The notes: generated from the sequence alone by a model not told the origin. A stretch of DNA of 47,394 bases from Candidatus Methylomirabilis sp. (GCF_028716865.1 NZ_JAQUOY010000021.1:1-47394), one strand, 5' to 3'; numbered from the stretch's first letter, positions 15,818 to 23,806 are shown. Program-made: numbers and translations.

Positions 15818-16411
15818 CTACTGAGGAGGCATTGGAGGCTGCGACTCGTAGCTGCTCTCGGGCTGGACCGGTGGCGCTGGTGACGGGTAGTCTACAGGCG
15901 GTGCGCTGTAGCCTCCTTGAGGGGGACTCCCTGCCGTCGGTGGACAGTATGGCGCATAGGCCGGATCTGGTGAGAGGCATGGATCCGACCAATAGTAGGG
16001 GTAGCCGTAATAGTCGGAATACGGATAGCCGTAGTAGGGATAGTAGGGGGGTACACCCCCATAATAGTAGTAAGGGTCGTACCACCACCAAGCCGGGACA
16101 AAGGTGCTTGCGCCAAACCCAAAGAAGAAATGATCATGGTGAAAGCGGGGATGCGCGCCTTGGCCATGAAAGTAAGGGTGATCTCCACCGCGGGTAAAAC
16201 CACCTCTTGCTCCTCCCCCCATCGGGTTACCGCTCCGGCTCCCCCCGATCATGCCCCCACCCCCGAAGCTGCTGGCGCCGCCTGCGCCGCCTATACCTCC
16301 ATCCCCGCCACCTCTGCCGCCCGCCTGGGCGAAGCTGACAGGGATCGCAACGAACAGTAGGAGCATAAGGATACTTGCGATGATCGCCAGAATCACTCTA
16401 CTTTGCTTCAT
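15818..16411 (-). CDS. Secreted Gly/His/Tyr/Pro-rich low-complexity protein
   Basis: A 197-residue product with a clear signal peptide (MKQSRVILAI then a long hydrophobic core, cleavage after AQA near residue 30). The mature protein has three zones: a Gly-rich part (about 31-75) with GGG and GGA blocks, a His/Phe-rich part (HPRFHHDHFFFGFG, about 86-99), and a Tyr/Pro-rich part with repeated YPYYGYPY-like units, ending in a Pro/Ser tail. Only two cysteines are visible, in the Tyr-rich part. The low complexity prevents family assignment; a matrix, surface or metal-binding coat is possible. It converges with the TIGR04073-like gene and is followed upstream on the same strand by two more envelope genes. 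Confidence 0.7.
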   Translation of the reverse strand: MKQSRVILAIIASILMLLLFVAIPVSFAQAGGRGGGDGGIGGAGGASSFGGGGMIGGSRSGNPMGGGARGGFTRGGDHPYFHGQGAHPRFHHDHFFFGFGASTFVPAWWWYDPYYYYGGVPPYYPYYGYPYSDYYGYPYYWSDPCLSPDPAYAPYCPPTAGSPPQGGYSAPPVDYPSPAPPVQPESSYESQPPMPPQ

Positions 16412-16488
16412 GATCCTTCCCCTACCAACGCTGGGCCATCTCGATATGTATGAAGCTCCTGCCTGCTTTTTGCTGGATAGAACGACAC

Positions 16489-17022
16489 CTATTTGAAGTC
16501 CCCTTCGGAAATCTGAAGGCGAAAGCTTCGATCTCTCTGGTCAATCTGGATCTGCCGCTCGTACCGTTTGGCGGGTGCCGCCCCTGTAGCGATCTCCGTT
16601 GTCGGCTTGGCTACGATTCGGTGGGGCCCGGCAATTAGCCCGAGTTGGCGTGACTCGCCTGGTCGAAGAGTCAGAATTGGTGGAATTCCAGCAATGGCCG
16701 GCTCAACATCCAGATACACGTTAACGGTCCATGTGGTGGCGTTAACCAGCGTCCCCGGCGTTCTGGGTGGACCCATGGCCGGTGGCGGGCCCTGCCAGGC
16801 AACCGGTACCGGTGGCGGACAGAAGCGCCACCCCTCCCTGGCTTCGATTAACTGCTCATTCTGGATGCCCGCTTCGGAGATGCCGAGGGTGATAATTCCT
16901 AGGAAGAATCGCGCCGCATACTTCGAGTCGCGAGTCCCGACCGAATCGCAGGGACGAACCGCAAGGCTGGCACATCCCGAAAGGGCAATCGCCAATGCGA
17001 CAAGAGCAATAACTCGTTTCAC
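16489..17022 (-). CDS. Uncharacterised lipoprotein
   Basis: A 177-residue lipoprotein starting with GTG 17022; GAGGAG lies about seven bases upstream, and this start gives a short signal peptide MKRVIALVALAIALSGC with a good lipobox. The N-terminal mature part contains paired cysteines and KYAARFFLGIITLGIS, while the C-terminal half has VNATTWTVNVYLDVEP and LTLRPGESRQLGLIAGPHRI, a strand pattern like a carbohydrate-binding or PEGA-type beta sandwich. The function is unknown. It lies between two Tyr-rich secreted proteins on the same strand. Confidence 0.7.
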   Translation of the reverse strand: MKRVIALVALAIALSGCASLAVRPCDSVGTRDSKYAARFFLGIITLGISEAGIQNEQLIEAREGWRFCPPPVPVAWQGPPPAMGPPRTPGTLVNATTWTVNVYLDVEPAIAGIPPILTLRPGESRQLGLIAGPHRIVAKPTTEIATGAAPAKRYERQIQIDQRDRSFRLQISEGDFK

Positions 17023-17097
17023 CGTGGTCTCCTCGTTACGACGTGACGATTTGGCTGCCACGTGACACCTTGCAAGAGGGTCGGCAGGCTGCTCGTC

Positions 17098-17415
17098 CTA
17101 ATAACCGTAATATCCACAATCGTACCGATAGTACCCAAAGACCCAGTTGCCGTAGCTATCATAGTACCCGGGGACCCAGACCCGCGCGCAAGGAGGGTAG
17201 GCCCCGTAGTATGGAGCCGGCGCGTGCGGATAATAAGCTGGGGGCGGTGGATAGGGGTATCCATACATGGGATACGGTGCCAGGGGAACCGCCAAATTCA
17301 AACCAAAGGAGAAATGTGTCCTCGCCGATGCAGAGTCCGCCGTAAAGAGGAGAAGACCGGTCATGAGTAGGGCTCCGATCATCAGTGCAGCCAAGCTCTT
17401 CTTTGCAACTTTCAT
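17098..17415 (-). CDS. Small secreted Tyr/Pro-rich protein
   Basis: A 105-residue exported protein. The signal peptide is MKVAKKSLAALMIGALLMTG with cleavage likely after SASA (about residue 31). The mature part is mostly Tyr, Pro and Gly, with PYPMYGYPYPPPPAYYP and a tail YRYDCGYYGY; the middle CARVWVPGYYDSYGNWVFGYY has the W/G/Y spacing seen in small Tyr-rich secreted proteins. Two cysteines could pair. AGGAGG lies about nine bases before ATG 17415. It resembles in composition the larger protein at 15818-16411 and may share its location. Confidence 0.68.
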   Translation of the reverse strand: MKVAKKSLAALMIGALLMTGLLLFTADSASARTHFSFGLNLAVPLAPYPMYGYPYPPPPAYYPHAPAPYYGAYPPCARVWVPGYYDSYGNWVFGYYRYDCGYYGY

Positions 17416-17424
17416 CTCATCCAC

Positions 17425-17789
17425 CTCCTCTCATATTCTAAACTACGTATTACCGCTTTTATGGTAACATGCGTCATCTTGGAATTCAAAAGATCGCAGA
17501 TTCACTGTATTGCCACGTGAGGACGCGCTGCGCTATGAGATCAATGCCCAAAGAAGCCTCACCATTTATGCGATACCGACACTATTCGTGATGTGGCAAA
17601 CTCTGCGTACTCTTTCTAGTCTTTTTGATGCTCCTGTGAGGCTTCGCGTTTACTGGTCTAAAGTAATAGTCGAACTTGCTGCAAGAGTCTTCCGCTAAAA
17701 GAGAGTTCCACGTTTCGCGTTACGGGTAAGGTGTTCGCTGCCGGGAGGGAAAATCAATGGTACAGGCATATCTGATTGGAGGGTGATCG
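17425..17789. other. 365-base intergenic stretch, lower GC, no convincing gene
   Basis: This gap separates a leftward secreted-protein gene from a rightward Lrp-type gene, so it must hold both promoters. On the minus strand TAGAAT just upstream of the 17415 gene looks like a -10, but no -35 stands out. A 62-codon frame at 17510-17698 is open but has no ribosome site or recognisable protein character. I see no tRNA or hairpin terminator. Confidence 0.5.
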
Positions 17790-18023
17790 ATGGTTCACGC
17801 CTATGTCTTCATCAGGACGAGCAAGGCCAGGGAGCAAGAGGTGGCAGACACGATCGGGGAACTACAAATGGTGAAGTTTGCACACATTGTTACCGGCAAC
17901 ATCGATGTCGTGGCCTTTATCGAGGCCCCGGATCTTAGTACTCTGTGGGATACGGTGAATCATGTTCAGGCGCTGCCGGCGGTAACGCGGACTACCACGA
18001 GCTTGGTCGTCGAACCTGTGTAG
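17790..18023 (+). CDS. Stand-alone Lrp/AsnC ligand-binding (RAM) domain protein
   Basis: A 77-residue protein that is only the alpha-beta RAM domain of Lrp/AsnC regulators, with no DNA-binding helix-turn-helix. It reads MVHAYVFIRTSKAREQEVAD then VKFAHIVTGNIDVVAFIEAPD and ends with VTRTTTSLVVEPV, the typical final strand. Such proteins assemble into ring-like oligomers and bind amino acids; they may modulate other regulators. GGAGGGTGATCG precedes the ATG. It converges on the M28 peptidase gene with an 11-base gap. Confidence 0.88.
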   Translation: MVHAYVFIRTSKAREQEVADTIGELQMVKFAHIVTGNIDVVAFIEAPDLSTLWDTVNHVQALPAVTRTTTSLVVEPV

Positions 18024-18034
18024 TAGTTCTGGTC

Positions 18035-18958
18035 TCAGGCGAGGCCGGCCAGCAAAGCAGCCGATGCTGCAGTTGCGGCAGTCACCTGTTGGAGGAAGGA
18101 AAGATTCAGGGTGTCGAGGGTGTCTGTAGGCAGGTGATAGTGTGGGTTACGCAGGAAGGCGGTATCAGTGATCATCGCAGCCGGATAACCGGCATCCCAG
18201 AATGGCGCATGATCGCTCTGGCGCACGAGTGGCCGGTTCTCTCCATTCCCTTCCACGACTAAAGCCTGAACGGGCAGCGAGGGAACGACCAGTGTCGCCG
18301 TTTCTTTAAAGAGGGAAACAAGCCCCTCCGATCGTCGATTCCCCACCACGCCGATGAAATCCCCCGCTACAGGCGCCTTGACCCCTGGGGGCGCAGTCTG
18401 GGTTGCGGCGGTGTAGCCGATCATCTCCAGGTCAAAGACGCCCGCAATCGTGACGCCGCAGGCCTTGGCCTGCTCAACAAAGTAAAGGCTGCCAGGGTTT
18501 CCATACTCTTCGAGGGGAAAAGCGACAAAGACTAGGTCATGCATGAACCGGTGGCAGGCCAAGGCTCCGGCCACCTCGAGCAGTCCGGCCACCCCGCTTG
18601 CGTTATCGTCGGCCCCAGGACTATTCGGCACCGTATCGTAGTGGGCGACCACCAGCACCTGTCCATTGCGGAGCGATCCCGGGTGTGAAGCGACCAGATT
18701 CCGGTACCAGCGGCCCTCGCACCTGAATCGCTCTTCCACGAGATGCAGGCCGAACCCCGTGAGGGCCTCTGCGATGGAGTCCGCAGCAGCCTCCATGCCG
18801 GCATACCCGTTAAAAGGGTCCCGTGGTCCAACAAGCCGTTCGAGGTGTCGCCGCGCCCCGCCTTCGGAGACCGCTCCGGCGATCTGACAGAGTAGAGGAT
18901 CGATGCGCTTCACCGCGCCGAAAGCATCACTGGGGTAATTGGTTGGACTTTGCGCCAT
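18035..18958 (-). CDS. M28-family zinc aminopeptidase-like hydrolase
   Basis: A 307-residue dinuclear zinc hydrolase of family M28. All five metal or catalytic sites are readable: VVAHYDT, GADDNASG, LEEYGNPGS (acid-base pair), DLEMIGY and the last histidine in NPHYHLPTDT. No signal peptide is present, so it is likely cytosolic or the export signal is unrecognised. Its start lies inside the end of the DUF151 gene (32-base overlap), so the three minus-strand genes from 20067 to 18035 form one compact operon. The substrate is unknown; M28 members cleave amino-terminal residues or glutaminyl peptides. Confidence 0.9.
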   Translation of the reverse strand: MAQSPTNYPSDAFGAVKRIDPLLCQIAGAVSEGGARRHLERLVGPRDPFNGYAGMEAAADSIAEALTGFGLHLVEERFRCEGRWYRNLVASHPGSLRNGQVLVVAHYDTVPNSPGADDNASGVAGLLEVAGALACHRFMHDLVFVAFPLEEYGNPGSLYFVEQAKACGVTIAGVFDLEMIGYTAATQTAPPGVKAPVAGDFIGVVGNRRSEGLVSLFKETATLVVPSLPVQALVVEGNGENRPLVRQSDHAPFWDAGYPAAMITDTAFLRNPHYHLPTDTLDTLNLSFLQQVTAATAASAALLAGLA

Positions 18959-19451
18959 TCAGCGCCTTGGCGTTGGCGTAGATCGGGACGCCGGCCCGCA
19001 GCGCGAGGGCGATAGCATCACTGGGTCGGCTGTCGACCGTAATCTCTTTGCCATCGGCCTCGAGGTAGATGGTGGCATAATAGGTATTTTCTCGAAAGTC
19101 GCTGATAATGATCCGCCGCAGGTGAGAGTGAAAGGTCGCGAGGAGGGAAAGGGTCAGGTCGTGGGTCAAGGGGCGAGGGGGTTTGATCCGCTGCAGAGGA
19201 ACGGCGATGCTTTGGGCCTCAAGAGGTCCGACGAAGAGCGTGAGTTCGCGCTTCTCCCCTTTGCCGCGAAGGAGTACGGCAGGCTGATCGCCTCCTTGAG
19301 TGGCGGCTACGCCCAGCACCTCCATTTCGTATAAGTCCTTGGACTCATCGGCTCGTGCGGCAGCAGTCTTGGGAAGGAGAAGCAAACCGCCTAAAAGAGC
19401 GGCGAGCATACTCATCCGACGTCGCGCGAAATAACATTGCTGATTATTCAT
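18927..19451 (-). CDS. Exported DUF151 (bifunctional nuclease-like) protein
   Basis: A 174-residue protein with an N-terminal hydrophobic signal (MLAALLGGLLLLPKTAAARA, about 14-33) followed by a DUF151 domain. The domain has YEMEVLGVA, PAVLLRGKGEKRELTLFVGPLEAQSIA, an LATFHSHLRRIIISDF segment, and VDSRPSDAIALALRAGVPIYA, which is the strong family signature. Cytosolic members have been described as bifunctional nucleases; an exported form implies a different task in the periplasm. It overlaps the upstream methyltransferase by eight bases and the downstream peptidase by 32. Confidence 0.88.
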   Translation of the reverse strand: MNNQQCYFARRRMSMLAALLGGLLLLPKTAAARADESKDLYEMEVLGVAATQGGDQPAVLLRGKGEKRELTLFVGPLEAQSIAVPLQRIKPPRPLTHDLTLSLLATFHSHLRRIIISDFRENTYYATIYLEADGKEITVDSRPSDAIALALRAGVPIYANAKALNGAKSNQLPQ

Positions 19452-20067
19452 TCAGGCAGCGAACGAGGCGCCAGCCATTCAGGAGGTTCACACGATGCAA
19501 CTGCTCGGGAGTAAGCTGCGCCTCCTTCAGGACGGGCATGAGCTTCAGGTCGGTTTTGAACCCGAGCCGGGTACACAGGGGGGCCACCAACTCCTCGAAG
19601 GTGCCGACCACGGGGTTCTCACTTTTGAAGTGATTCAAGATCACGATGTGCCCTTTCTTCTTACACACTCGTTTGATCTCTCGGAGAACCTGAACAGGTT
19701 CTGGGACTGCGCTGATCACGTACGTGGCGACCACATGGTCGAAGTGCGCGTCGGGGAACTCCAGCTTCGATGCGTCCATCTCCTTAATGGTCACGTTGTC
19801 CATACCATATTCCTGCACCTTCTCCCTGGCCTTGCTCAACATTTGCCTGGAGAGGTCGATCCCGACGAGGTGACAGTCTGGTGGGTAGAGCGGGAGGTTC
19901 AATCCAGTGCCGATCCCCACTTCGAGTACCAGGTCGTTCGGCTTGATCCCAAGAAGCTGCACCGCCGCGACCCGACCCGGGTGAAAGATCTTTTCGAACA
20001 GGAGGTCGTACATGGGGGACAAGATGGCGTAAGCTCGCGTGATCTGCTTATAGTCTAAGGCGACCAT
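19444..20067 (-). CDS. PmtA/UbiE-like class I SAM methyltransferase
   Basis: A 207-residue methyltransferase. The start MVALDYKQITRAYAILSPMYDLLFEKIFHPGR is characteristic of the UbiE/PmtA group, followed by the SAM loop VLEVGIGTGLNLPLYP (about 49-64), VGIDLSRQML and ATYVISAVPEP. PmtA enzymes methylate phosphatidylethanolamine to phosphatidylcholine; the HPGR region and the overall length fit that better than quinone methylation, but the substrate is not certain. First gene of a three-gene overlapping minus-strand set with DUF151 and M28. Confidence 0.82.
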   Translation of the reverse strand: MVALDYKQITRAYAILSPMYDLLFEKIFHPGRVAAVQLLGIKPNDLVLEVGIGTGLNLPLYPPDCHLVGIDLSRQMLSKAREKVQEYGMDNVTIKEMDASKLEFPDAHFDHVVATYVISAVPEPVQVLREIKRVCKKKGHIVILNHFKSENPVVGTFEELVAPLCTRLGFKTDLKLMPVLKEAQLTPEQLHRVNLLNGWRLVRCLNE

Positions 20068-20147
20068 TCAACCCTCCGATGATCCTGTTGCGGGTCACTA
20101 TCCCTCCCGACAACATAGCACGCATCACAAAAGTAATGCATTATACT

Positions 20148-23144
20148 CTACCTGGACTGTCGCGCAAACAAGTTTTCATCAAAGGCCACCGGCAGTCGGA
20201 CTGCCCGCCCTTGCAGATCACGGTACAACAGATACCCGTGCTGCCGACCGAAGTCGTAGAGTCGCTTTGTCAGGAGCACGTCCTGTTTACAGTATTCAAT
20301 GACTCGATCGATCTCTCCCGCCTTAAACCAGGCCAGGCTCTGCAGGCCATCTGCCGACTTTCGTTCCCCTAGGGTCTCCTGGGCCAGATGGTCCAGCTTC
20401 AACCGGAATCCTAGCCTCTGGTGGACGCACTCGAGGATGTCCAGGGTAGGTAGGGCGTTCCAGTCGACATTGGCATAGGCTCGCAGGACATCGAAGTCGA
20501 ACCGTCTAAGATTGAACCCGACGATCAGGCGCGCGTGGATCAACTCGCTGATGAGGGCATCAACCTGCTGTTCGGTGTAGACGCGGAATTCGGCGCGATC
20601 AAGGTCGTAGGTGACGCCAACGGCCAGACCCATCCGATGCCGGTGTTCCCACCCGCCAACATCCTCGGCGCTCCGCTGCGTCTCAAGGTCAAAGACGATC
20701 GCGTGGGACTCCGTAGCGGCGATCTCTGATTCCTGCTTCATCAAGGGCTCTGATGTGGCTGTCGAGGGGCGACCGATGGGCTGCGTGGCATCGGCCCAAG
20801 GCGCCTCCCCGAGCAGGCCCTGAAGGGTCAAGTGTGCGCCCTGCTTATCGAGGGGCTTGTTGCCCGAGCCGCATTTCGGTGAGTGGACGCACGAGGGACA
20901 GCCGCAATCGCACGGGCACTCCTCCAGAAGCTGTCGTGTCTTGAGGAACAGCTCCGGCAGAACCTGGAAACCCCGCTCGGTGAGCCCGATCCCTCCGGGG
21001 TAGCCGTCATAAATGAAAATGGCCGCGCGAGCCACCTGCGGATGGATGGGGTACGAGATCCCGCCGATGTCCGAGCGGTCACAGAGGGCGTAGAGCGGAA
21101 AGAGGCCGATCATGGCGTGTTCCACCGCATGAATGCTCCCCATGAAGTGAAATCCCGCCGTCTCAACGGTGACCTTCAGTCCATCAGGCACCTCAAACCA
21201 GAGGCCAATGGTCTCAAAGGTTAAGGGCGGCAGATCCAATTGATACGATCCGATCTTATCCTGACCGAAGATACGCCTGCGCTCATAGCCAAGCACTCGC
21301 TCGGTGACTTTCAGGCGACCCAGGTGATAGGGGATCCCCTGGTGGTCCGCAGACTGTAGGATTTCCAGGATCTCCGTATCCTTCTCGGCAAGTGGCGCGG
21401 TGTAGTAATCAGCGGCGACCGGTTTGACGTGGACTTTGTGCTGAATCAGGTCCAGGCTCAGAGACTCGTACTGCTGCCCCTGGTGCAGATAGATGGCCCC
21501 AGGATGGCACTCGTGTATGGCCCGGATCCCGTCAATGGTGCCGATGACCCGACCGGTCTGGTCAAGAATCGTACAGGCCTCTCCCGTGGAGCGGATGTTG
21601 ATTCGACGCTGAGGGTGGCGCTCGCGGGCGTACCACTCGGTTCCATCCGCCGACAGGAGCAACCTCCCCTGGTCGTGGAGCGACTGGATAAGGTCCTTTT
21701 CAGCGGCATAGAACGCATCGTCGGATCGCAACGGCACCTCTGACGCAGCGGCCACGAGATGCGCTGCCAGAATCTGACGGTTGCCGGGATCGACGATGGC
21801 CGCTTCGTAGGGTCGATTGAAGAAGTCGTCGGGGTGGCGGAAAAAGTACTGGTCGAGGGCGTCAGGAACCGCAATCAGGATGATCAGGGCCTCACGCCGG
21901 CCGCGACCCACTCGACCACCCCGCTGCCAGGTGCTGGTGATGCTGCCGGGATAGCCGACGAGGAGGCAGGCATCCAGTCCGCCCACATCGATCCCAAGCT
22001 CCAAGGCCGAGGTGGTCACGACTCCTGCCAGTTGTTCGGCGAACAGCCCTCGCTCGATCGTCCGGCGTTCGTCAGCCGTAAAGCCTGCTCGATAGGCAGC
22101 AAGCTTACTGCCAAGCGTCGGATCGGCTTGCCGTGTCCACATGGCGATCAGCTCGGTGATCTTCCGAGCCTTGGCAAAGACGATGGTCTTCAGCCCTTTC
22201 CGGAGGCAGCGGAGCAGCAGGTCGGTCGCCTCAGTATACGGGCTGGCGATCGGATTGATCAGGAGGAAGCGCTTGCCCCGCTGTGGGGCCCCGTCGCCAT
22301 CGATCAGGTGAAAGGTGAGACCGGTCAGTTGTTCCGACAGGTCGAGGGGATTACTGATCGTCGCCGAGCAGGCGATAAATTGCGGCTGCGCTCCGTATGC
22401 TGCCGCCACCCGCCGCAGACGCCGCAGGACGTGGGCGATATGCGAGCCGAATACCCCGCGATAGGTGTGCAGTTCATCGAGGACCACATAGCGGAGGTTG
22501 CGCCAGAACTCCCGCCACTGGTCATGGTACGGGAGCAGGGAGAGATGGAGGAGATCAGGGTTGCTGAGCAGGAGCTGTGGTGGATCCTCCCGGAGCTTTG
22601 CCCGCCGGGATGCAGGCGTGTCCCCGTCCACAATGGCGGCGCGGATATCCTGCCCCCAGGGAAGCAGGGACTGCAGCGTCTTCAGTTGATCCTGTTCCAG
22701 CGCCTTGATCGGGAACAGCAGCAGGGCGCGGGCCGAACGATCAGTCAGAAGGTGTTCGAGGATCGGCAGGAGATAGGTCAGGCTCTTCCCGGATGCGGTG
22801 GAGGTGACGACTAGGGGATGCTTGCCGGCGCGGGCCGCCTCGATGGCCGCGCACTGATGCGTATAGAGATGGTCGACCCCGATGCTCCGGAGCGTGTCGC
22901 CGAGCGGCCCTGGCAGGGGATCGGACAGATTCGCATAGATGGGTGGTTTCGGTGGGATATGCTTGAGATGGACAACCTGCCCGCGAGACGAGTACCCGCG
23001 GCGCAGTTCATCCACGAACCGATCGACCTCCAGGATAGGTGGAGGCAAGGGAAATCGCCCTGCTGGACGCGCCTTTGCAGCCTGCATTGTCCTCAGGCGC
23101 CTTGGATCAAAATCCTGGTGCCGTCTGCCATTTCTCGTGGCCAC
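20148..23144 (-). CDS. MrfA-like superfamily 2 helicase fused to an MrfB-like exonuclease domain
   Basis: A 998-residue DNA helicase-nuclease. Helicase core: Walker A TSTASGKS (114-121), DELH box (223-226), SAT motif (260-262), and the second RecA domain with SALELGIDVGG and QRGGRVGRG. Then comes a DUF1998-type region with a four-cysteine cluster in ECPCDCGCPSC. From about 814 on there is a DEDD exonuclease: FDLET (818-822), GFNLRRFDFD (876-885) and YCKQD (951-955). In B. subtilis the helicase MrfA (YprA) and exonuclease MrfB (YprB) are separate proteins that remove mitomycin adducts; here they appear joined. GTG 23144 has a weak ribosome site; an ATG at 23087 with TGAGGAC is an alternative. 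Confidence 0.87.
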   Translation of the reverse strand: MATRNGRRHQDFDPRRLRTMQAAKARPAGRFPLPPPILEVDRFVDELRRGYSSRGQVVHLKHIPPKPPIYANLSDPLPGPLGDTLRSIGVDHLYTHQCAAIEAARAGKHPLVVTSTASGKSLTYLLPILEHLLTDRSARALLLFPIKALEQDQLKTLQSLLPWGQDIRAAIVDGDTPASRRAKLREDPPQLLLSNPDLLHLSLLPYHDQWREFWRNLRYVVLDELHTYRGVFGSHIAHVLRRLRRVAAAYGAQPQFIACSATISNPLDLSEQLTGLTFHLIDGDGAPQRGKRFLLINPIASPYTEATDLLLRCLRKGLKTIVFAKARKITELIAMWTRQADPTLGSKLAAYRAGFTADERRTIERGLFAEQLAGVVTTSALELGIDVGGLDACLLVGYPGSITSTWQRGGRVGRGRREALIILIAVPDALDQYFFRHPDDFFNRPYEAAIVDPGNRQILAAHLVAAASEVPLRSDDAFYAAEKDLIQSLHDQGRLLLSADGTEWYARERHPQRRINIRSTGEACTILDQTGRVIGTIDGIRAIHECHPGAIYLHQGQQYESLSLDLIQHKVHVKPVAADYYTAPLAEKDTEILEILQSADHQGIPYHLGRLKVTERVLGYERRRIFGQDKIGSYQLDLPPLTFETIGLWFEVPDGLKVTVETAGFHFMGSIHAVEHAMIGLFPLYALCDRSDIGGISYPIHPQVARAAIFIYDGYPGGIGLTERGFQVLPELFLKTRQLLEECPCDCGCPSCVHSPKCGSGNKPLDKQGAHLTLQGLLGEAPWADATQPIGRPSTATSEPLMKQESEIAATESHAIVFDLETQRSAEDVGGWEHRHRMGLAVGVTYDLDRAEFRVYTEQQVDALISELIHARLIVGFNLRRFDFDVLRAYANVDWNALPTLDILECVHQRLGFRLKLDHLAQETLGERKSADGLQSLAWFKAGEIDRVIEYCKQDVLLTKRLYDFGRQHGYLLYRDLQGRAVRLPVAFDENLFARQSR

Positions 23145-23151
23145 ATATACT

Positions 23152-23352
23152 CTAGTTATCTATCACGGCATGGGAAAGCGTGTCAACATCAAAACCCTGT
23201 TGTGTTAGAACAGTAAAGACGTATGGCATCCGCTTCCAGATTCCGTTAAGATACCTCTGCCCCAATGACCTCAACCGACAGAGGAGGTGGTGGAGCCCAT
23301 GAGCCTTTACTGTTCTTAGAGCTTCTTCAAACCGCTTGACAGTCGATCGCAT
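23152..23352 (-). CDS. Possible small hypothetical protein upstream of the helicase
   Basis: An open frame of 66 codons on the helicase strand that stops eight bases before the helicase GTG. The product is charged and helical in look (RFEEALRTVKAHGL) with no family I recognise. A weak AGAG precedes ATG 23352. Against it, the frame overlaps both the predicted trxA promoter and the predicted helicase promoter. It is listed as a low-confidence candidate only. Confidence 0.18.
   Translation of the reverse strand: MRSTVKRFEEALRTVKAHGLHHLLCRLRSLGQRYLNGIWKRMPYVFTVLTQQGFDVDTLSHAVIDN
23157..23186 (-). promoter_or_regulatory. Possible promoter for the helicase gene
   Basis: Minus-strand TTGACA (complement of 23181-23186) matches the -35 consensus fully. 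TAGATA (complement of 23157-23162) follows after 18 bases but matches the -10 at only three positions. The transcript would begin within about 20 bases of the GTG. Confidence 0.3.
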
Positions 23353-23364
23353 CTTCTCTAAGAT
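23336..23364 (+). promoter_or_regulatory. Predicted sigma-70 promoter for trxA
   Basis: TTGACA at 23336-23341 is a perfect -35; TAAGAT at 23359-23364 is the -10; the spacer is 17 bases. The -10 lies in a direct repeat TAAGATCAAA-TC-TAAGATCAAA (23359-23380). The leader to ATG 23477 would be about 105 bases with no clear hairpin. Confidence 0.6.
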
Positions 23365-23476
23365 CAAATCTAAGATCAAAAGTAAGTTACGATTGCCCTT
23401 GCTGGAGAGCCCGGCGAGGGCATTGCTTCATGAAGTAGTATGACAAGCTCACCACAGGCGTAATCGGGAGGGATGT

Positions 23477-23806
23477 ATGGCGTCAGACAAGGTCGTCGAG
23501 GTTACTGATCACAATTTTGACGAACAAGTGACGAAAGGGAGTGGACTGATCCTGGTTGATTTCTGGGCTGAATGGTGCGGTCCCTGCCGGATGATCGCTC
23601 CGATCCTTGAAGAGTTGGCAGTTGAGTGCGAAGGGCAGATCACTGTTGCTAAACTGAATGTGGACGAGAATCGGCAGACCTCGGCTCGTTTCGGTATCCG
23701 AAGCATTCCGACTATCCTCTTCTTCAAAGATGGAGTGCAGGTCGAGCAACTGATCGGTGCTATGCCGAAATCAACCATCAAGGCAAAAGTCCAACAGCAT
23801 CTGTAA
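23477..23806 (+). CDS. trxA: Thioredoxin
   Basis: A 109-residue cytosolic thioredoxin, the usual length. The redox active site is WCGPC (33-37) in FWAEWCGPCRMIAPIL, the cis-proline is in IRSIPTILFF, and VAKLNVDENRQTSARFGI is the standard middle strand and helix. It reduces protein disulfides such as those of ribonucleotide reductase and peroxiredoxins. GGGAGG lies before the ATG. It stands alone: its own strong promoter is upstream and a separate promoter candidate sits in front of trpE. Confidence 0.96.
   Translation: MASDKVVEVTDHNFDEQVTKGSGLILVDFWAEWCGPCRMIAPILEELAVECEGQITVAKLNVDENRQTSARFGIRSIPTILFFKDGVQVEQLIGAMPKSTIKAKVQQHL

Noticed and set aside
17510-17698. 62-codon frame in the 365-base intergenic gap
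   Set aside because: TTG start, no ribosome site, no family resemblance and low GC; treated as non-coding.
21759-22814. 351-codon open frame opposite the helicase gene
   Set aside because: Antisense to the conserved helicase core; no recognisable protein character. The helicase motifs decide the strand.
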